A DNA stretch of 64,000 nt, from assembly GCA_037043015.1 (NCBI GenBank), contig CM073327.1:16970727-17034726 (forward strand). Reading direction: 5' to 3'. The position numbers and the translations under genes are program-made. The notes below the pieces were generated by a model. The model did not search any database. It was not told where the DNA came from and worked only from the letters and a program-made list of their open reading frames with translations. Of the stretch, positions 22,136-34,920 are shown one piece after another. The stretch comes from Bryum argenteum. Its lineage: Eukaryota; Streptophyta; Bryopsida; Bryales; Bryaceae. Every line of letters starts with the position of its first letter. Position 1 is the stretch's first letter.

Positions 22136-23263
22136 TTACGAACAGACGCTGTATTCATGCCAATCTTCGATTTGGGAATGGGGACTATCGGAATTCTCAT
22201 CATCCGAACTATCTGAACTATCTGAACTTTCATCATCAGAACTATCCGAACTTTCATTATTTGAACCATGTAAATCAATGTCATCCTCATTTTCTTCATC
22301 GTCCTCATTTTCTTCGTCGTCCTCATTTTCAACATTTTCTTCGTCGTCCTCATTTTCAACATTTTCTTCGTCGTCCTCATTTTCAACATTTTCTTCGTCG
22401 TCCTCATTTTCAACATTTTCTTCGTCGTCCTCATTTTCAACATTTTCTTCGTCGTCCTCATTTTCAACATTTTCTTCGTCGTCCTCATTTTCAACATTTT
22501 CTTCGTCGTCCTCATTTTCAACATTTTCTTCGTCGTCCTCATTTTCAACATTTTCTTCGTCGTCCTCATTTTCAACATTTTCTTCGTCGTCCTCATTTTC
22601 AACATTTTCTTCGTCGTCCTCATTTTCAACATTTTCTTCAACTTCTTCAATTACTTCAATTACTTCAATTTCTTCATCTTCTTCAACATCTTCATATTCC
22701 TTATTGTCATCACTTTCGTTGTCTTCGTCATCACTTTCGTCGTCTTTTTCATCACTTTCATCGTCTTCTTCATCGCTTGAGCTAATAATAGCATCATAGC
22801 CTTTAACCATTTTAAAAACCATAGGAGGGGAAATACCATCAGCGGACGGTACTACTCTATAGACATAATTTGATTCATCCTCATCGGGTTCATCTAGTTC
22901 AAAATCAGAATTTTCATTCAACAAACTTCTTTCTGCTTTTGATTTCTTTGAACGATTCTCATCTCCATTATCTTCATCACATCTCGACCTCTTCCTTCCA
23001 ACATTAGTGGAACTTATTGCTTTATTAGTACTAGCTCTTTTGGTTGTTGTCTTCTTTCGGGTTGGTTTGGCGGCCCTTATTGTAAATTCCGGGGTAGGAC
23101 AATCTTTGTTGAGACATATATAACGAGGTTGTCCAGTGTTTTTATTTGCAAACATGCGCCACCGACCTAATACTTTACAATTTGGACAAACTTTTGGTAT
23201 AGCTAGAAGCTCCTTGTCCATCATGTCTTCACTCCACTTCCTTACTTTTAATGGCTTCCCCAT
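22136..23263 (-). CDS. Zinc-ribbon protein with long acidic 9-residue repeat, 375 aa
   Basis: Single-exon frame with an ATG start at 23263. Residues 26-55 hold CPNC, then YIC and KDC, giving a CxxC-x20-CxxxxC pattern that could bind zinc. A basic stretch rich in Lys, Arg and Thr follows (about 66-115, with possible nuclear signals RKKTTTKR and RSKKSK). The rest is very acidic, with about twelve exact or near-exact copies of the nonapeptide NVENEDDEE and a Ser/Asp C terminus. The family is unknown to me. A nuclear chromatin- or transposon-derived role is a guess from composition only. No intron is needed. Confidence 0.55.
   Translation of the reverse strand: MGKPLKVRKWSEDMMDKELLAIPKVCPNCKVLGRWRMFANKNTGQPRYICLNKDCPTPEFTIRAAKPTRKKTTTKRASTNKAISSTNVGRKRSRCDEDNGDENRSKKSKAERSLLNENSDFELDEPDEDESNYVYRVVPSADGISPPMVFKMVKGYDAIISSSDEEDDESDEKDDESDDEDNESDDNKEYEDVEEDEEIEVIEVIEEVEENVENEDDEENVENEDDEENVENEDDEENVENEDDEENVENEDDEENVENEDDEENVENEDDEENVENEDDEENVENEDDEENVENEDDEENVENEDDEENVENEDDEENEDDEENEDDIDLHGSNNESSDSSDDESSDSSDSSDDENSDSPHSQIEDWHEYSVCS
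22320..22643 (-). repeat. 27-bp tandem repeat, about 12 copies, coding NVENEDDEE
   Basis: Near-perfect copies of a 27-bp unit (TCATTTTCAACATTTTCTTC plus GTCGTCC on the plus strand). Because 27 is a multiple of three, copy number can change without breaking the frame. Plus-strand frames here are low-complexity shadows. Confidence 0.9.
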
Positions 23264-26200
23264 GTTAAGGTATTGTATTAAAGAACGTTAACAATAATGC
23301 TCTCAAGAATAATGGAGAGTTGAAAGTGAATAATGAGAAGAATTTTTATGCTCTATATATACAAATATATTAAAGTAAAAGTAAAGTAAAAGACAAAATA
23401 TTTCTATAGACTAGTTGTAGCATTGTGAAAGAAAGTAAAAGATGCCTAGGACCGAGAATCGTAACTTTTAAGTTAGAAATCTAGAAGTCTAGAGTAGCCG
23501 CTCAAAGTGGTTCATGCTCTGTTATTGTATTTGCATTGATTTTCCTAAATCTGCTGCTCGGTTATGACGTAATGGAAAGAGTAATCTGAGTGTTCAGTGC
23601 AACTACTTAAATTTAGTTGAATTGAAATGCAAGAGCTTCTAAGGTAATGCATGTGACTATTGTATTGTCTGCAAATGCTTAATTTCATAGTGTAGAGTGT
23701 TGGCTTGTGAGAGGAGACTGTACATATTCTCTTATCTTTGATGAAAATGGAGCCTTAATGTGAGTAAAACTGACAGGAGCAAAGTATGTTCTTGTTCTGC
23801 TGCAATTGAATGATTGGCAATTGTCCTCCGTTTCTTATCAGGAGAGTTTGAATGAATTCTCTTCGAGTAACACCGACGAATGCTCCAAATTGAATTTTCT
23901 AGTCATTTGATTTTGTCATTCTCACGACGAGATCGGGTTGGGGATGAAGTGCGAGTGTCCTCTGATCAGGTCGGTAGGAGTCTGTGTGACTATCAGTTTG
24001 TTCGTAGCATGATTCATTCTTGCAAATTCTTTGTTTGGACTGTAATACACTAACTTTTAATTCTGATGTGCACAACATATGTTGTTTAGCGAATCGAGAC
24101 GGTCCTGACTGCTCTAGCGAAGGACGGGCAAGGACATGGAACAATTGCTGGGTAATCAGGTTCTTGAGTCTATTCCCATGGCATGACAATCAAATAAGGA
24201 GGTTATTCAAAGTGCGGCAGGCATCTTTCATGCGGACAGAAAAGAGCTGTGATGGCTGGGAGGAAGGTTCGCCAGGACTTGAGCTATTAGAATGGCATCA
24301 CTTATAGAAATCAATTATCTCCTATGTTGACTTGATGACTTCGTGCTTTCCTAGAAACGATGCTATAGTGTCAGATCCTTCCATTCTGTACTCGTAAAAC
24401 CGTTGTTGCATTTGATGCACGGATTCATAAGCCGATTGATCATGCAGCAGTTTGAGTTTGTCCCATATAGCTACAGTTCATGAGGACTTCCAGTATCCAC
24501 TCGTCTACTGCCTTGCATAAAAGTGAAATTCATTGATTATCCTTTTTGATCCACTCTATCTGCTGTTCTAGGGTTGTTGGCATCAGTAACTATGGTACTG
24601 TCCACAATACCCATGAGATTCTGTCCTAGCAGGATAGCTCGCAGATGAAAATTCTGGCCGTTGTAGCTTTTTACATTTCTAAGCTCAGTATTTGCGTCCA
24701 TATCGTATTTGCAAAGATGGGAACAGAAATATACTCAGCCTTCTATACACAAGAAAGGATAATCTGACAACAATAGGCACAACGCTTTTCGACTTGGACA
24801 ATTGTTCTCTAGACACAGAACACGAAAAAGCTTTGACTTATTTAAGTTTTGTACTTCTTGCTGGATCACAGTGGCGGGTGATGGTCCAATCGGGGTGTCC
24901 AAAAGGACTGTCCCACTCAAAATTTTCCCAACACCCCTCTTGTTGGACCCCCATAAGGGCACTTTCATGTATTTGTTCGATGTCTCTATTATGAAAATAA
25001 GATACACATATTTGTGTAGTTTACTTAAATTGAAACTTTCATACTTTTTTTGACCATCTTGCTTTCCGGATGAGTCCTTTTAATAAAATTTCAGGAACTG
25101 TCCTGAATTTAAAAAAGGGCAAAAAGGAATCATCCGGACAAGTTAATTTTATGCCATTCTTCTGAAACTTGAGGTAATGGTCAAGGAATGTTCAAGGAAC
25201 ATATTTTTATCATTTGCAAGTGTAAAGTGCAAATAAGCGTATTACTAGGAATTTTTTAAAGTGCCATTTTTGAAGGAAATTCACACAATCCAAAATGCAT
25301 GTAAAAATACCATTTTAAGTGATTTTTTTTAGCATTACCATAAAAACACTACCACATGTAGGTGCTCATATGCTTCAAATTTCCAAAAATATAATAATTT
25401 TTGGTGCATAGTCATACGTGAATGTGATCCGGAAAAGGAGTTTAAAAGGATTTAAGCAATCCGGATTCTTAGTGTGGTGTGAAAAGGGTTTCAAGATAGG
25501 GAGGTTACTTAAGTGGTTGAGCATGATGATTGCCCAAGTGGTGGAGTAAAAGGGAAGTGGTGGAGCATGATGAGCGCTTACGTGGCGAAGCATGATGAGT
25601 ACATAGATGAAATATTTGAAGTGACTCAAACTTTGAATGACTCAAACTTTGAAGAGCCATAACTTCTTCATCCGGAGTCCGTTTTGGATGAAATCACTTG
25701 ACTTTGGTCCCAAATTAAGTATATTTTGTGTAATAAGAAATTCATAATCCTAACATACGTAATAAATTAATGGTACTTATGCATTTTGGTGATCTTGTTG
25801 TAGGGTTTTCAAACATGGGGCATGTTTTACACTTTTTCTTTTACCATTGCAAGCCAAGTATGTGAAACCCAACATTATTTATTTTTCTAACTTAATTTAC
25901 AGTATTCTTCGTTTAAATCATTTTTAGTTGAAGTAATTTATATGTTATATATAATTAGAGTTAATTATTTTATATTTGAAAGCATGGACCAATCTCAAGT
26001 GAAATCCATCAATATTTTATTTTAGTGTTTTGGGTTTAGGGTTTTGTGCTAATTGAATTCCATTTGTCTAGTGAACTTTAAAATAAGATAATGTGGAATT
26101 TTCTAGAATTACAAAATTTATTTAATTCAAGTTTGAAATTTAGTTTAGAAACAAACACATTAACAATAAGCTACCATAATAAGTAGAACGAAATAATAAA

Positions 26201-26956
26201 AACCATACCATCCCATGTTGCATGTTGTTCCAATTTTATTACAATATTTCTACAACTTGAGTGTTGATTATGGATTTTCTAAAGAATTTCTATAAAATAC
26301 CTCGCAAATTTAATTTATATTTTTTTGAATAAGAAATATGATGAATTGAACTATACAAATGTCAACTTCACATGAAATTTGAAGGGAATCTTTATGGGTC
26401 TCAGTAAGAATTTGTAGGATTTTATCGGAAATCTTATGGGTGGTACAAGGGAATCTTTAGGGGTTTCGGAAGAGACAAGGGATCTTCAGGGATTCAGAAG
26501 GGATAATTATTGGATATGCAACGATGTTTCCATACTAGAAACCAAAAAGGGTAAAAAATAAGTCTTAAGGGGCCTATTAAGTTATCTTTTGGCTAAAGTA
26601 CTTTAACCAATTTATTTAATTAGATTTGTATTCTTTTATTTTAAAAACATGGATGAAGACTGAATGAACTCCGTCTATGAATTCCTTCTTTTAGAAACTA
26701 TTAATATTTTTTTTATTTATTGAGGAGGCAATAAAACTTAGAAGAAATCACTATGTATAGGAGCATCTCATTCCGAAGTCTTTTCAACAAATTTGACTAA
26801 AACACAATACAAATGCAATTGTAGTCAAAATCAAGAAAATTTATACTATAAACGTCATAAACCCATACACCTTTAAAAGTTCATTTCGCAAGCAATAGTA
26901 CACGACGTATTTTTATAGTATTTAAAAAGGGAATTCAACCAAATGAAGAACTTCCG

Positions 26957-26992
<36 letters not shown>

Positions 26993-27536
26993 TCCCATTT
27001 TATGGTAAAATGGGCAAGAATGATTCAGTGCCGATAGTAGAGCTCTACTAATTTATACTCTTAGGTACATAAACGCTTCTCTTTGCAATAGTATTATGTT
27101 TTCACTACAAACAATATAGGGTGTCACTTTAGGGCACCATTTTAGAAACATATATGTTTTCAACTTCACAATTTCATAACTCAGAATAGAAAAGTCAAAA
27201 AGTGATGACTTCATTTGTTTTAGCTTTCTATTAATTTACCCCATGCGTGAGAACTGTTTGCTTTAGTAGCATCCCTGTCAATCCCAATTTTCAGCCACTA
27301 ATGGAGCAATTTTATTGGCTACTTTACTATAGTCTTGTAAGAAAATAAATTATAATGTTTATTTCTCAATTTCTTTAAATGTATGGGCATCCTCTGACGT
27401 TGATGGGTTTAACGGTTTTAGGTACAATGATTGGAAATTGTGCACTGTTCTTGGCGGCCGTTGCATCTTGCAGGAAACTGGCCCTCGTCGTTGATGTCCT
27501 CACTCTTGCAGCATTGCTTGAACTTGGAGTTCTGCG
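23264..27536. other. AT-rich region without recognised genes
   Basis: Scattered short frames (for example 23899-24307, 24692-25053, 25375-25629) show no family features. The 25.7-27.3 kb part is very AT-rich. A TA microsatellite of about 15 units lies at 26960-26990. No tRNA, rRNA or reverse transcriptase was seen. Confidence 0.5.
26960..26990. repeat. TA microsatellite
   Basis: About fifteen uninterrupted TA units in AT-rich DNA. Confidence 0.95.
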
Positions 27537-30500
27537 ATGGCACGTTCTAGGTCTGCGTGGGAGAAGCGTCTTCACAGGTCCGAAATACTCCGATTGAGGC
27601 GAGAGAGACAGAAGAGTAGGAAAACCAGGGCAAGAAACAGAGCTATAGAAATGGAGCGTTTCGAAAGTGCTCGTTCTCAGCAAACATCAGGTGCCGCCGA
27701 TAGTTCAGAATCTTCGCCATTGCAGATCGGGACCAGAGGGTCTACGTTAGGGTTCGCAGTTGCTCGAGATGCAAGGGAGTTGGCATATACTGTCAATGAA
27801 TTGACGTGCGGTAGGGGTTTAGACTATCAACGAGCGGTTCTTGATAAGTTTTTAGAGCATCCCCTGCTTCAACAGGCGTTGCCAGAGATTGTAGTGCAGC
27901 GTCGAGAAAGTGAGCAGTGCAGAGTTGTCTGCAATGGGATTGCAGATGCGTGGAAGGAGCTCAAATTTGGAATCGGGAGGGACAAATACGTGGCCCGGAA
28001 TGTAATAGAGGCGGCTGTGATTTCAATGAGAGATACAAGCCCTGGGCAAGCAGCAGCTGAGTGCATTGGTATGAATAGGAGAACCATAAGAAGAGCAATG
28101 AGTCGGCGGCAGTTGTTACACTCTCATCAGCAGGGTTCTGTATGGGCAAAGGGGGATCGCGCAAAGAGGTCTGACGCACTGACGCAGTCCACAATGGACG
28201 CTGTTGTCGCGTGGTGGACGGAGGAAACTCGCGTAAGCCCTCAGAAGAAGGATGTTCGGCGAAAGCGAATTGGAGTGAATAAATTCATCACACATGCAGG
28301 CCACTGGCTAGAAGAAAGCCAGGTAAGGCTTCTGATATTGTATTCCATATCTCGAGTCACTGCAATTTCTGTTCATGCCAAGGTCTATCTGGATTGTTTA
28401 GCAACTTCATATCAGGTTCTTGGTCCGATGTTCGCATTCTGTCCTGATCGTAGTTCGGGTTCCTGTCGGGGTCACAGAATACATTCAGTGGTAATTGTTC
28501 TTGATGTTTTAGGATTTAATTTCCTGCCATTTCCTGTTGTCTATCCTTTCCGGCTCGGGACTCCAACGCTGACTTACTTTCTTATTGTCACGGAGATGCT
28601 GGTTCCGGAAGAAAGGGTCATGTTCGTTCTCAGATTTAGCGTCTTCTGAAAGGAATGGCATGCTCCTGCTCTGGAGACGGGTCTTTAGGAGTCTGTTCCT
28701 GCTCCAGGACGGGTGCTTTGGAAGAAATGGTCATGGTCCTGCTCCGGAGACGGGTATCTAGAGGTGTGTTCGTGCTCCAGGACGGGTGTCTGCTTCAGGA
28801 CGGGTGTTTTTGAAGAAGTGGTCATGGTCCTGGTCCGGAGATGGGTGTATAGGGGTATGTTCCTGCTCCAGGACAAGTGTCTTGGAAGGGATGGTCATGT
28901 TCCTCCTCTGGACAGTGTGTTCCGGCAGCAACGACCATGTCCTTTATCTGGAGTTCCTGTTCCGGCAGTTCCGTTCCTGCTCCTGCTCCAGAGGGGTTCA
29001 ATTCCTGATTTCCTGCTCCTGCTCTGTTCCTGCTCCAGGACGCCTGATCTGGTTGCGAGCCATGTTCCTTCTCCGGAGACTCTGCTCTGGTGGTAACGGT
29101 AGTGTCCATGGGTAGGTTACGTAGGAGTATTTCTTATAACAAATCATGCTTATGTTGTGTGTACATTCAGCTTGATTTCTATACGAGGTTCAAGGCTGCA
29201 CATGAACAAATGAAGGTGTCCTTCGTATCGTTTCGAAGACTACGGCCTTTTTTTGTGCGACGCTTGAGAGATTTCAATAGTTGTTGCTGTCGCTATCACA
29301 TGGAGATGGCAGAAATAGCGATCGGCTTCAACAACATGAGGTCTCCGAAATTTCATTTCAAGCAGGAGCGACAACATGCGGTTGCGGCTGCGAGGCTGTG
29401 TGCTGTAATACTGGGGTAAACGGTGAGGCGATGGGGGCTGTGAAGTGCCAAGTGAAACAGCACGTATTCAAGAGGAGTAGCGAGCTCTGGGAACAGAGTC
29501 TTTGCAGTCGGCCCCACGGGAGCGACTGGCACAACCTGAAGTGCATCAGAGGGGAATGTTCGAGATGCGGATTTCATCTTATCCCACTGTGTGATATGGA
29601 GTTTGATGCAGCCAACGAGACTCAGTTGGAATGGAGGCGTTTTGAGATGGTGACTGCGGGAGCAAGTAAGGAGGGCGACCCTAAAAAGTTGTCCGTTTGG
29701 AGTACAAGCACACGAAGGCAATTGAATTTCTACATTATGCCGCCTCCAAGATGCCTACCTTTGTGCTTCATCAACACACCGCAAGATGGCAGGATTCCGA
29801 ATTCAAGGCGTGCCTTGAGACACTTCAGTCTGGGGAGGTGATGTCCCTTATTGACTACGCAGAGAACTACTCGTTTAAGGGCCAGAACGAGATCCAGTCT
29901 GAGCATTGGTTCAATTTTCAGATCACAATTCTAGTACATATCATGTACAGCGTAAATCCCTCTTTCAACCTGCATGATCCTAAATCGAAGCGTCTGAATA
30001 CTACCTATTATTACTATGTCTCAGATGATAGGAAGCATGATAGTTTATTTGTCCAACATTGCCTCATGTTGCATTGGAGACAATTGAAGGAATCACAGAT
30101 TCTTCCTACACGACATGTGGTGTGGTCAGATGGCTGCGCAGCCCAGTTTAAGGGTTCTACAGCCTGGTTCTTTGTTGCAAGGTACTTACGCCCATTTTCA
30201 GCATGGTTTAGTCATTCTATTCAATGATGTACTCGTTTTTCATGAACCATTTTCTGTTGTCATTAATTTCTGTCCCTGTAGCTTCTCAGGTACCCATCAC
30301 TTACTGTTTGCAACGAGCTTCCCAATGGCTGCAACCTAGATTGGCATTTCTGGGGCACTGGCCATGGAAAAGGTCCCCACGATGGTGCTGGCGCGTGTTT
30401 GAAGCAGAGCATCAGAAAAGAACAACTTCGTCCGCTGAGCCAAAAATTACACAACGCCGCAGATGTTGTGAACTACCTCAAGACCTCGATGGATCGTCCT

Positions 30501-31334
30501 CATGCTGCGTATGCAGGTGCTAAAAGAGTTGTGGAGCGGCATTTCCACTTGATAGGAAAGACAGATGTGTCGAGGAAGCAGTCCATGTCGTGCAAGACTA
30601 TTGACGGGAGTAGGAGCATGCACTCTGTTCGAAGTGTTAGTCCAACAAATAATGTTTTGCTCCAGGTTCGCAACTATTCTTGTTTCTGTGAGGTATGTGT
30701 TCGATCCACACCCGGAGTATGCCGCAGCGTTGCCCATGCATCACCATGGAGAGTAGTCACGCTCGAGCCCACTCAGGCCACCGATGCTGTGCAGGAGGAC
30801 GAGGACCTCGAGCAGGACTGGCTAGTGGATCCAGACTGCAACGACCTTGCCATGCAGCTGGAGATTGGAGATCACTTTGCCATAATGGCTGACCCTGAGC
30901 ATCCACAGTCTCAAGGTGCTGAGTTTTTTGTACTAATCTGCACGAAGAAGTTGTATGTCGTTGAGGAAGACACTGCTCCTGATGGATGGGGTGGGACTGT
31001 GGAGCGCTCCGACGAAGTCATTGAAGGATTGTATTATCACCAACAGGGTTCAAAGCAGAATTCTTATATCCTTTTGGATGGACCAGGGCCGACAAGAATC
31101 CTCTCGCACTTGGTTTGTGCTATTCATTTCTCAATGAAGCTACAGAAGCACAGACAGAAGGGACGGACTGCAGTGTATAAACTCAGCAACGAAGCCTTGG
31201 AGAAGATTGAGGTTGTTCTGTGTAGAAGGGCTAGCGTGCAGGACTTGGAGCGTGAGGACTCCGACGAAGACGACCTTGACACAGATCACGAAGACCCAGA
31301 CGCTGAGTCTGAGGAAGACTGTGCTTCCGACTAG
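27537..31334 (+). pseudogene. DDE-transposase-like gene, multi-exon, two frameshifts
   Basis: Exon 1 is 27537-28322. It has a basic start and a helix-turn-helix-like GQAAAECIGMNRRTIRRAMS, ending at a GTAAGG donor. The coding frame resumes at about 29171 (VSFVSFRRLRPFFVRR, then CRYHMEMAEIAI). It shifts near 29345-29375 to a Cys-rich block (TTCGCGCEAVC), then near 29690 to a third frame with DYAENYSFKGQNEIQSEHW, SDDRKHDS and VVWSDGCAAQFKGS. After a donor at 30181-30182 the last exon (30290-31334) has WGTGHGKGPHDGAGACLK and ends in a very acidic tail. The ENYS...HW, SDG...Q(F/Y)K and HGKGPxDG motifs are typical of a widespread eukaryotic transposase-like family that I cannot assign to a superfamily. 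Neither shift can be explained by an intron of usable length, so this copy is probably inactive. Confidence 0.65.
28640..29090. repeat. GTTCCTGCTCC-rich degenerate minisatellite in transposase intron
   Basis: Many variants of TCCTGCTCCAGGACGGGTG and GGTCATGGTCCTGCTCCGGA follow one another between exon 1 and the next coding block. Similar motifs recur at 33592-33715 and 35030-35215. Confidence 0.75.
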
Positions 31335-31660
31335 CACTGGCATTATACTCTGGTAAGCACCTAAAAATTTACCATGAATCTTTTTTCTAAATGAGTGTTA
31401 TAAGATCTAAGCTTCTGGTAGTTTTCTATTAGATTTGGCTCCTGTTATCAAAACTTTAGAGGAGACAAGAGGTTGCCTTCTCAAAAGTCAAATATTGGAA
31501 CCTTTGTAGGTGGACAGTTTTGGACAAGATTCTACGGTTGAAATTCTCAAAAGCAAGGTCAAGAAAAAAAATACGCATCGATTTCAGAAAGGATCGTTCG
31601 ACCTTAGGGGTGTAAGCATGGACTGACCCAGAACAATGCTGCTGTTGTGGAACAGAACAG
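31335..31660. other. Spacer between transposase-like and B3-like genes
   Basis: It holds the 3' region of the transposase-like gene and probably the start of the B3-like gene. No distinct feature is seen. Confidence 0.3.
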
Positions 31661-31702
31661 GTGGGATCAGGATTACTAGTAGCAGAGGTGAATGTCAACA
31701 CC

Positions 31703-32187
31703 ATGTGCGAACTCGGATCAGGGGGTGTCTCTCTCGTAAGCTGCCGATCACCACCTACTCTTGCTTCAAAAAACAGCACAAAACAAGAAAGAACTGATCA
31801 AAGCATGCTTGAATCACAGGTTTCGATGGCAGAGCGCACCCTTGGCAAGACGGGAGTGCGCGTAGCATGGTAAGGTCGTGCCCAATCTCTTGTTTTATCA
31901 TTTCCAGACATTCCTGACAGATATAACTCCTGATTTAAAGATTTCACTTGTGTTTGTGTGACAGCCAGCGAGTGATTGGGTTAGTTAATGGAGGTCTGGT
32001 GGTTGGCATCCTTGGAAGCTTCGGCCTGCTTGTGGTAAGATACGATAAAACTCGCAGAATCTTCAAGTTTCATGGCATCTTCACAAAATGGTGGTTGAAC
32101 TTCTTGAATGCGAATGGATTCAAGTATGGTGACACTTTGCTTTTCGACAAATGTGGCGATGCTCACTTTCAGGTGACGAAGACGTAA
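31703..32187 (+). CDS. Small B3-domain-like protein (5' end uncertain)
   Basis: Two exons join in phase: 31703-31869 (donor GTAAGG) and 31965-32187. The second ends LLVVRYDKTRRIFKFHG, then FTKWWLNFLNANGFKYGD, TLLFDKCGDAHFQV and a stop. The W..FL..N....GD...F pattern is that of the last strands and helix of a plant B3 DNA-binding domain. The front half of a usual B3 domain is weak or absent. The ATG at 31703 is the first in frame, but an upstream exon is possible. It lies 370 bp after the transposase-like gene on the same strand, so it could be a second gene of the same element. Confidence 0.45.
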
Positions 32188-34049
32188 GGGTGCTGAAGAA
32201 GTACTGAAGAACCTGAAACTGATGGACCAGACGGAATTGCAAATGTTATGATTGTGGAAGGCTATGTAGCTTATGGACATTGATGGACCAGATGGAATTG
32301 TAAATGAACTCCTCAAATTTGGAATGCTTCTGTAGCTTATGGACATAGCAGCAGGATTTTGTAAACAATTTTGTAGCAATATTAAACACGTATGTAAGTA
32401 CCTACAGGCACTCTTGTTTTCAAGTGAGCTCTATTTCGAGCATTTCGAGTGGCACCTACTCAGAGCGTATCTACTCTCTCTTTTCGTTTAATTGGATTTT
32501 GTAGGCCGATAACACATAGTGCATTCAACCATCATTCAAGCTTCTTCGTTAGATTCTGTACTTGTGGGCATGTAACTTTGCACATTCAGCTGAGCATTCT
32601 GTCGTCATGGCTCTACAAACTTCAACTCTCTGATGGAGCGCTACTGAACTTGAGATCATAGGCTGGGAATTTCGAGATGTGACTGTTGTTTGAATTACTG
32701 ATAGCAACCGACAATCAGTCGAGAAGATTCATGATTGAAACTATAGATTAAAATATTACGAGATTCATAAGGATGTCAATGTATCCAAATGCTCATGCTC
32801 ATGCGCATGTTTTTTCGTCAATATTTTGTGAATCAGTTACACTGCATCATTAGTGAAGCAGACTGACGAAAAGCAAACCGAAACTGATGTCTGACCCAAC
32901 CATGGTAGACGTATAATTCATGCAAGCTGACCGATATTTTTTCACAAATATATGAACTCAAATCAAAATATTGTTAATTGGTGTTGAATTCTATTATATC
33001 AGCTTACAAACACGAATGTCAATAAAGTCTCAAACTTTCACCAATCCTTACAACTGTTTAGATCCCATGAAAATGGTTCAATCTCATAAAAATGGTCACT
33101 CTCATGATCGAGTTACTCAGAATTGGTCAATTATACCCGCGTATTTCAAGTCGGTCTCAAAAGGTCAATCTTAAGGTCAGTGCGGGTGCAGCCGAACCCA
33201 ATCTGAATAACACAACTTAGATCAATATTGCTTCAATAAGTTCTACCCGGTCAACAAAACATCATTTGGAATTATGCATGGACCAATTCTACTTTTCAGT
33301 ACTGTAAAGTACACGCCAAAATTCAATCAACAAAAGTCTTGAATGTCCGCACCAATTGGTGTTCAATTGGTTCAGTTGGTGTTCAATGAATTGGCCATTG
33401 ACAACCCTGGCTCGACAATATTCACAATTCAGGAATCCTTATACATCACGCTGCCGATATGCTAACATGCTACTGCTTCGGGGTCAGGGCATCCTTCACA
33501 CTCTGATATGCACTGCCAATTGCACCGGTGCAGATTGAATGCTTTTACCATATAAGAGAGCAAGCATATAAAAGAGCAAGGTAAACAACAAGGGCTGTTC
33601 CTGTTCCAAGTTCGTGTTCCTGTTCCAAGTTCGTGTTCCTGTTCCTGTTCGAAGTTCAAGTTCCTGTTTCTATTCAAAGTTCTTGTTCCTATTCAAAGTT
33701 CCTGTTCCAAGTCTACTCCAGATATCTCGCTCAGGCAGGAGTGAACAGTCAATTGCGGAGGGGCTACTGTCAAGCCAATGCAAATTCTAAGACTGATCCA
33801 ACAAGTCAACAACATGTGAAAGGCTACTTAAACTTAAACTACTGACTAAGTGACTAACATCAACACTGTAAGATGCGTACTTATCTAAACTTTGCCGGGA
33901 TGATTTCCTTCATGTCACGTCTTTTTCCGGCAGTGCGCAGCTGGTGACCACTTTGTGCTGCAGATGCATCCTTTGAGACAGCGGAAGCTCGACTTCCAGT
34001 GTTGAACCGAGAACCTGTTTTACCTGCCGGGCGTCCTACACCTTTCTTC
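32188..34049. other. AT-rich spacer with short repeats
   Basis: A unit of about 70 bp (GATGGACCAGA to TGTAGCTTATGGACAT) is tandemly doubled at 32218-32346. A GTTCCTGTTCCAAG-type short tandem array lies at 33592-33715. No gene is recognised. Confidence 0.5.
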
Positions 34050-34920
34050 TTAGGAACCTGCGGGGTTGTGAGGGGCCTTCCTTGTTGCGCTCGATACTGG
34101 CAACGGCTCCTTCTGTCGACGTTTTGGAGCAGATGTAGGCATCATACTTGAGTCTTCGGCAGCCACAAGGTCGGAAACAGCTGCGAACCGCTTCAAAGAT
34201 TTGTTCATCGAAGGCGCCCCAACTGATATGGCAACGTCTTCCTCATCCGCCATTTGGACTTCAATCTGGGTCACAATGGGGTCTCCCTCTAATTCGGCAG
34301 TTGCATCGTTCACAAGCTGTACACCGACAACTTCTTGAGATCGTGCCCCCCCCTTCAAAAATACATCAGACGAACACCATGTTCTGGTGTAGTCTTTATT
34401 GTCACTACTGACATACTCAGTTACGTCTGGCTCTGGCTCTGCATCTTGGTCTCCTGAAGTATCCACGGATTGAGACACAAAACCTGCAGGAAGAAATGGG
34501 TTTTCGATTCTCTTCTTCTTAATTGCCCCCCACCCAGCTACCTTCATAGAGCAAATTGGACAATACAGTAGTCCTTGAGTACATCCGAAGCAGAAGACGT
34601 CATGGCCGCATGGCTGCAGAAATAGAACAACAGAACTCAACGACTCTGTAGATCATGGAGATGGGTTTCAAAGCAGGGATGGACAACCAATGTCGATGGC
34701 GACAACCAATAACTTGCGGTCTTCCACAAGTTTAGATACTTACGTTTATGTAGACAGCGGCTTCTTTCATTCGACACACTGTGCATCCTAAACTTGGCGC
34801 GTTGTCTTCAGAAGCGGTTGCTTTGTACGTGGACATCGGTTTCTGGTTGGATTCTTGGGACGCATGAATGAGTGCCTCCTTCTCCCACGATGATGTTGGT
34901 TCGCAACCTGACCCTGTTAC
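34050..34920 (-). CDS. RING-HC finger protein (5' end not found)
   Basis: Two exons: about 34744-34920 and 34050-34613, joined in phase 0. Together they complete a C3HC4 RING: CTVC, eleven residues, PCGH, DVFC, FGC, then YCPIC. The RING is formed only by splicing, because the intron falls between VYIN and PCGH. The spacing is like C-terminal RINGs of IAP-type and plant XBAT-type E3 ubiquitin ligases, but here about 165 low-complexity acidic and Ser-rich residues follow, ending in PHNPAGS. The upstream exon or exons were not found. An E3 role is inferred from the finger only. Confidence 0.55.

Noticed and set aside
22087..22799. Plus-strand His/Phe-rich and poly-Ser frames, and a Lys/Met-rich minus frame
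   Set aside because: Shadows of the NVENEDDEE repeat in other frames.
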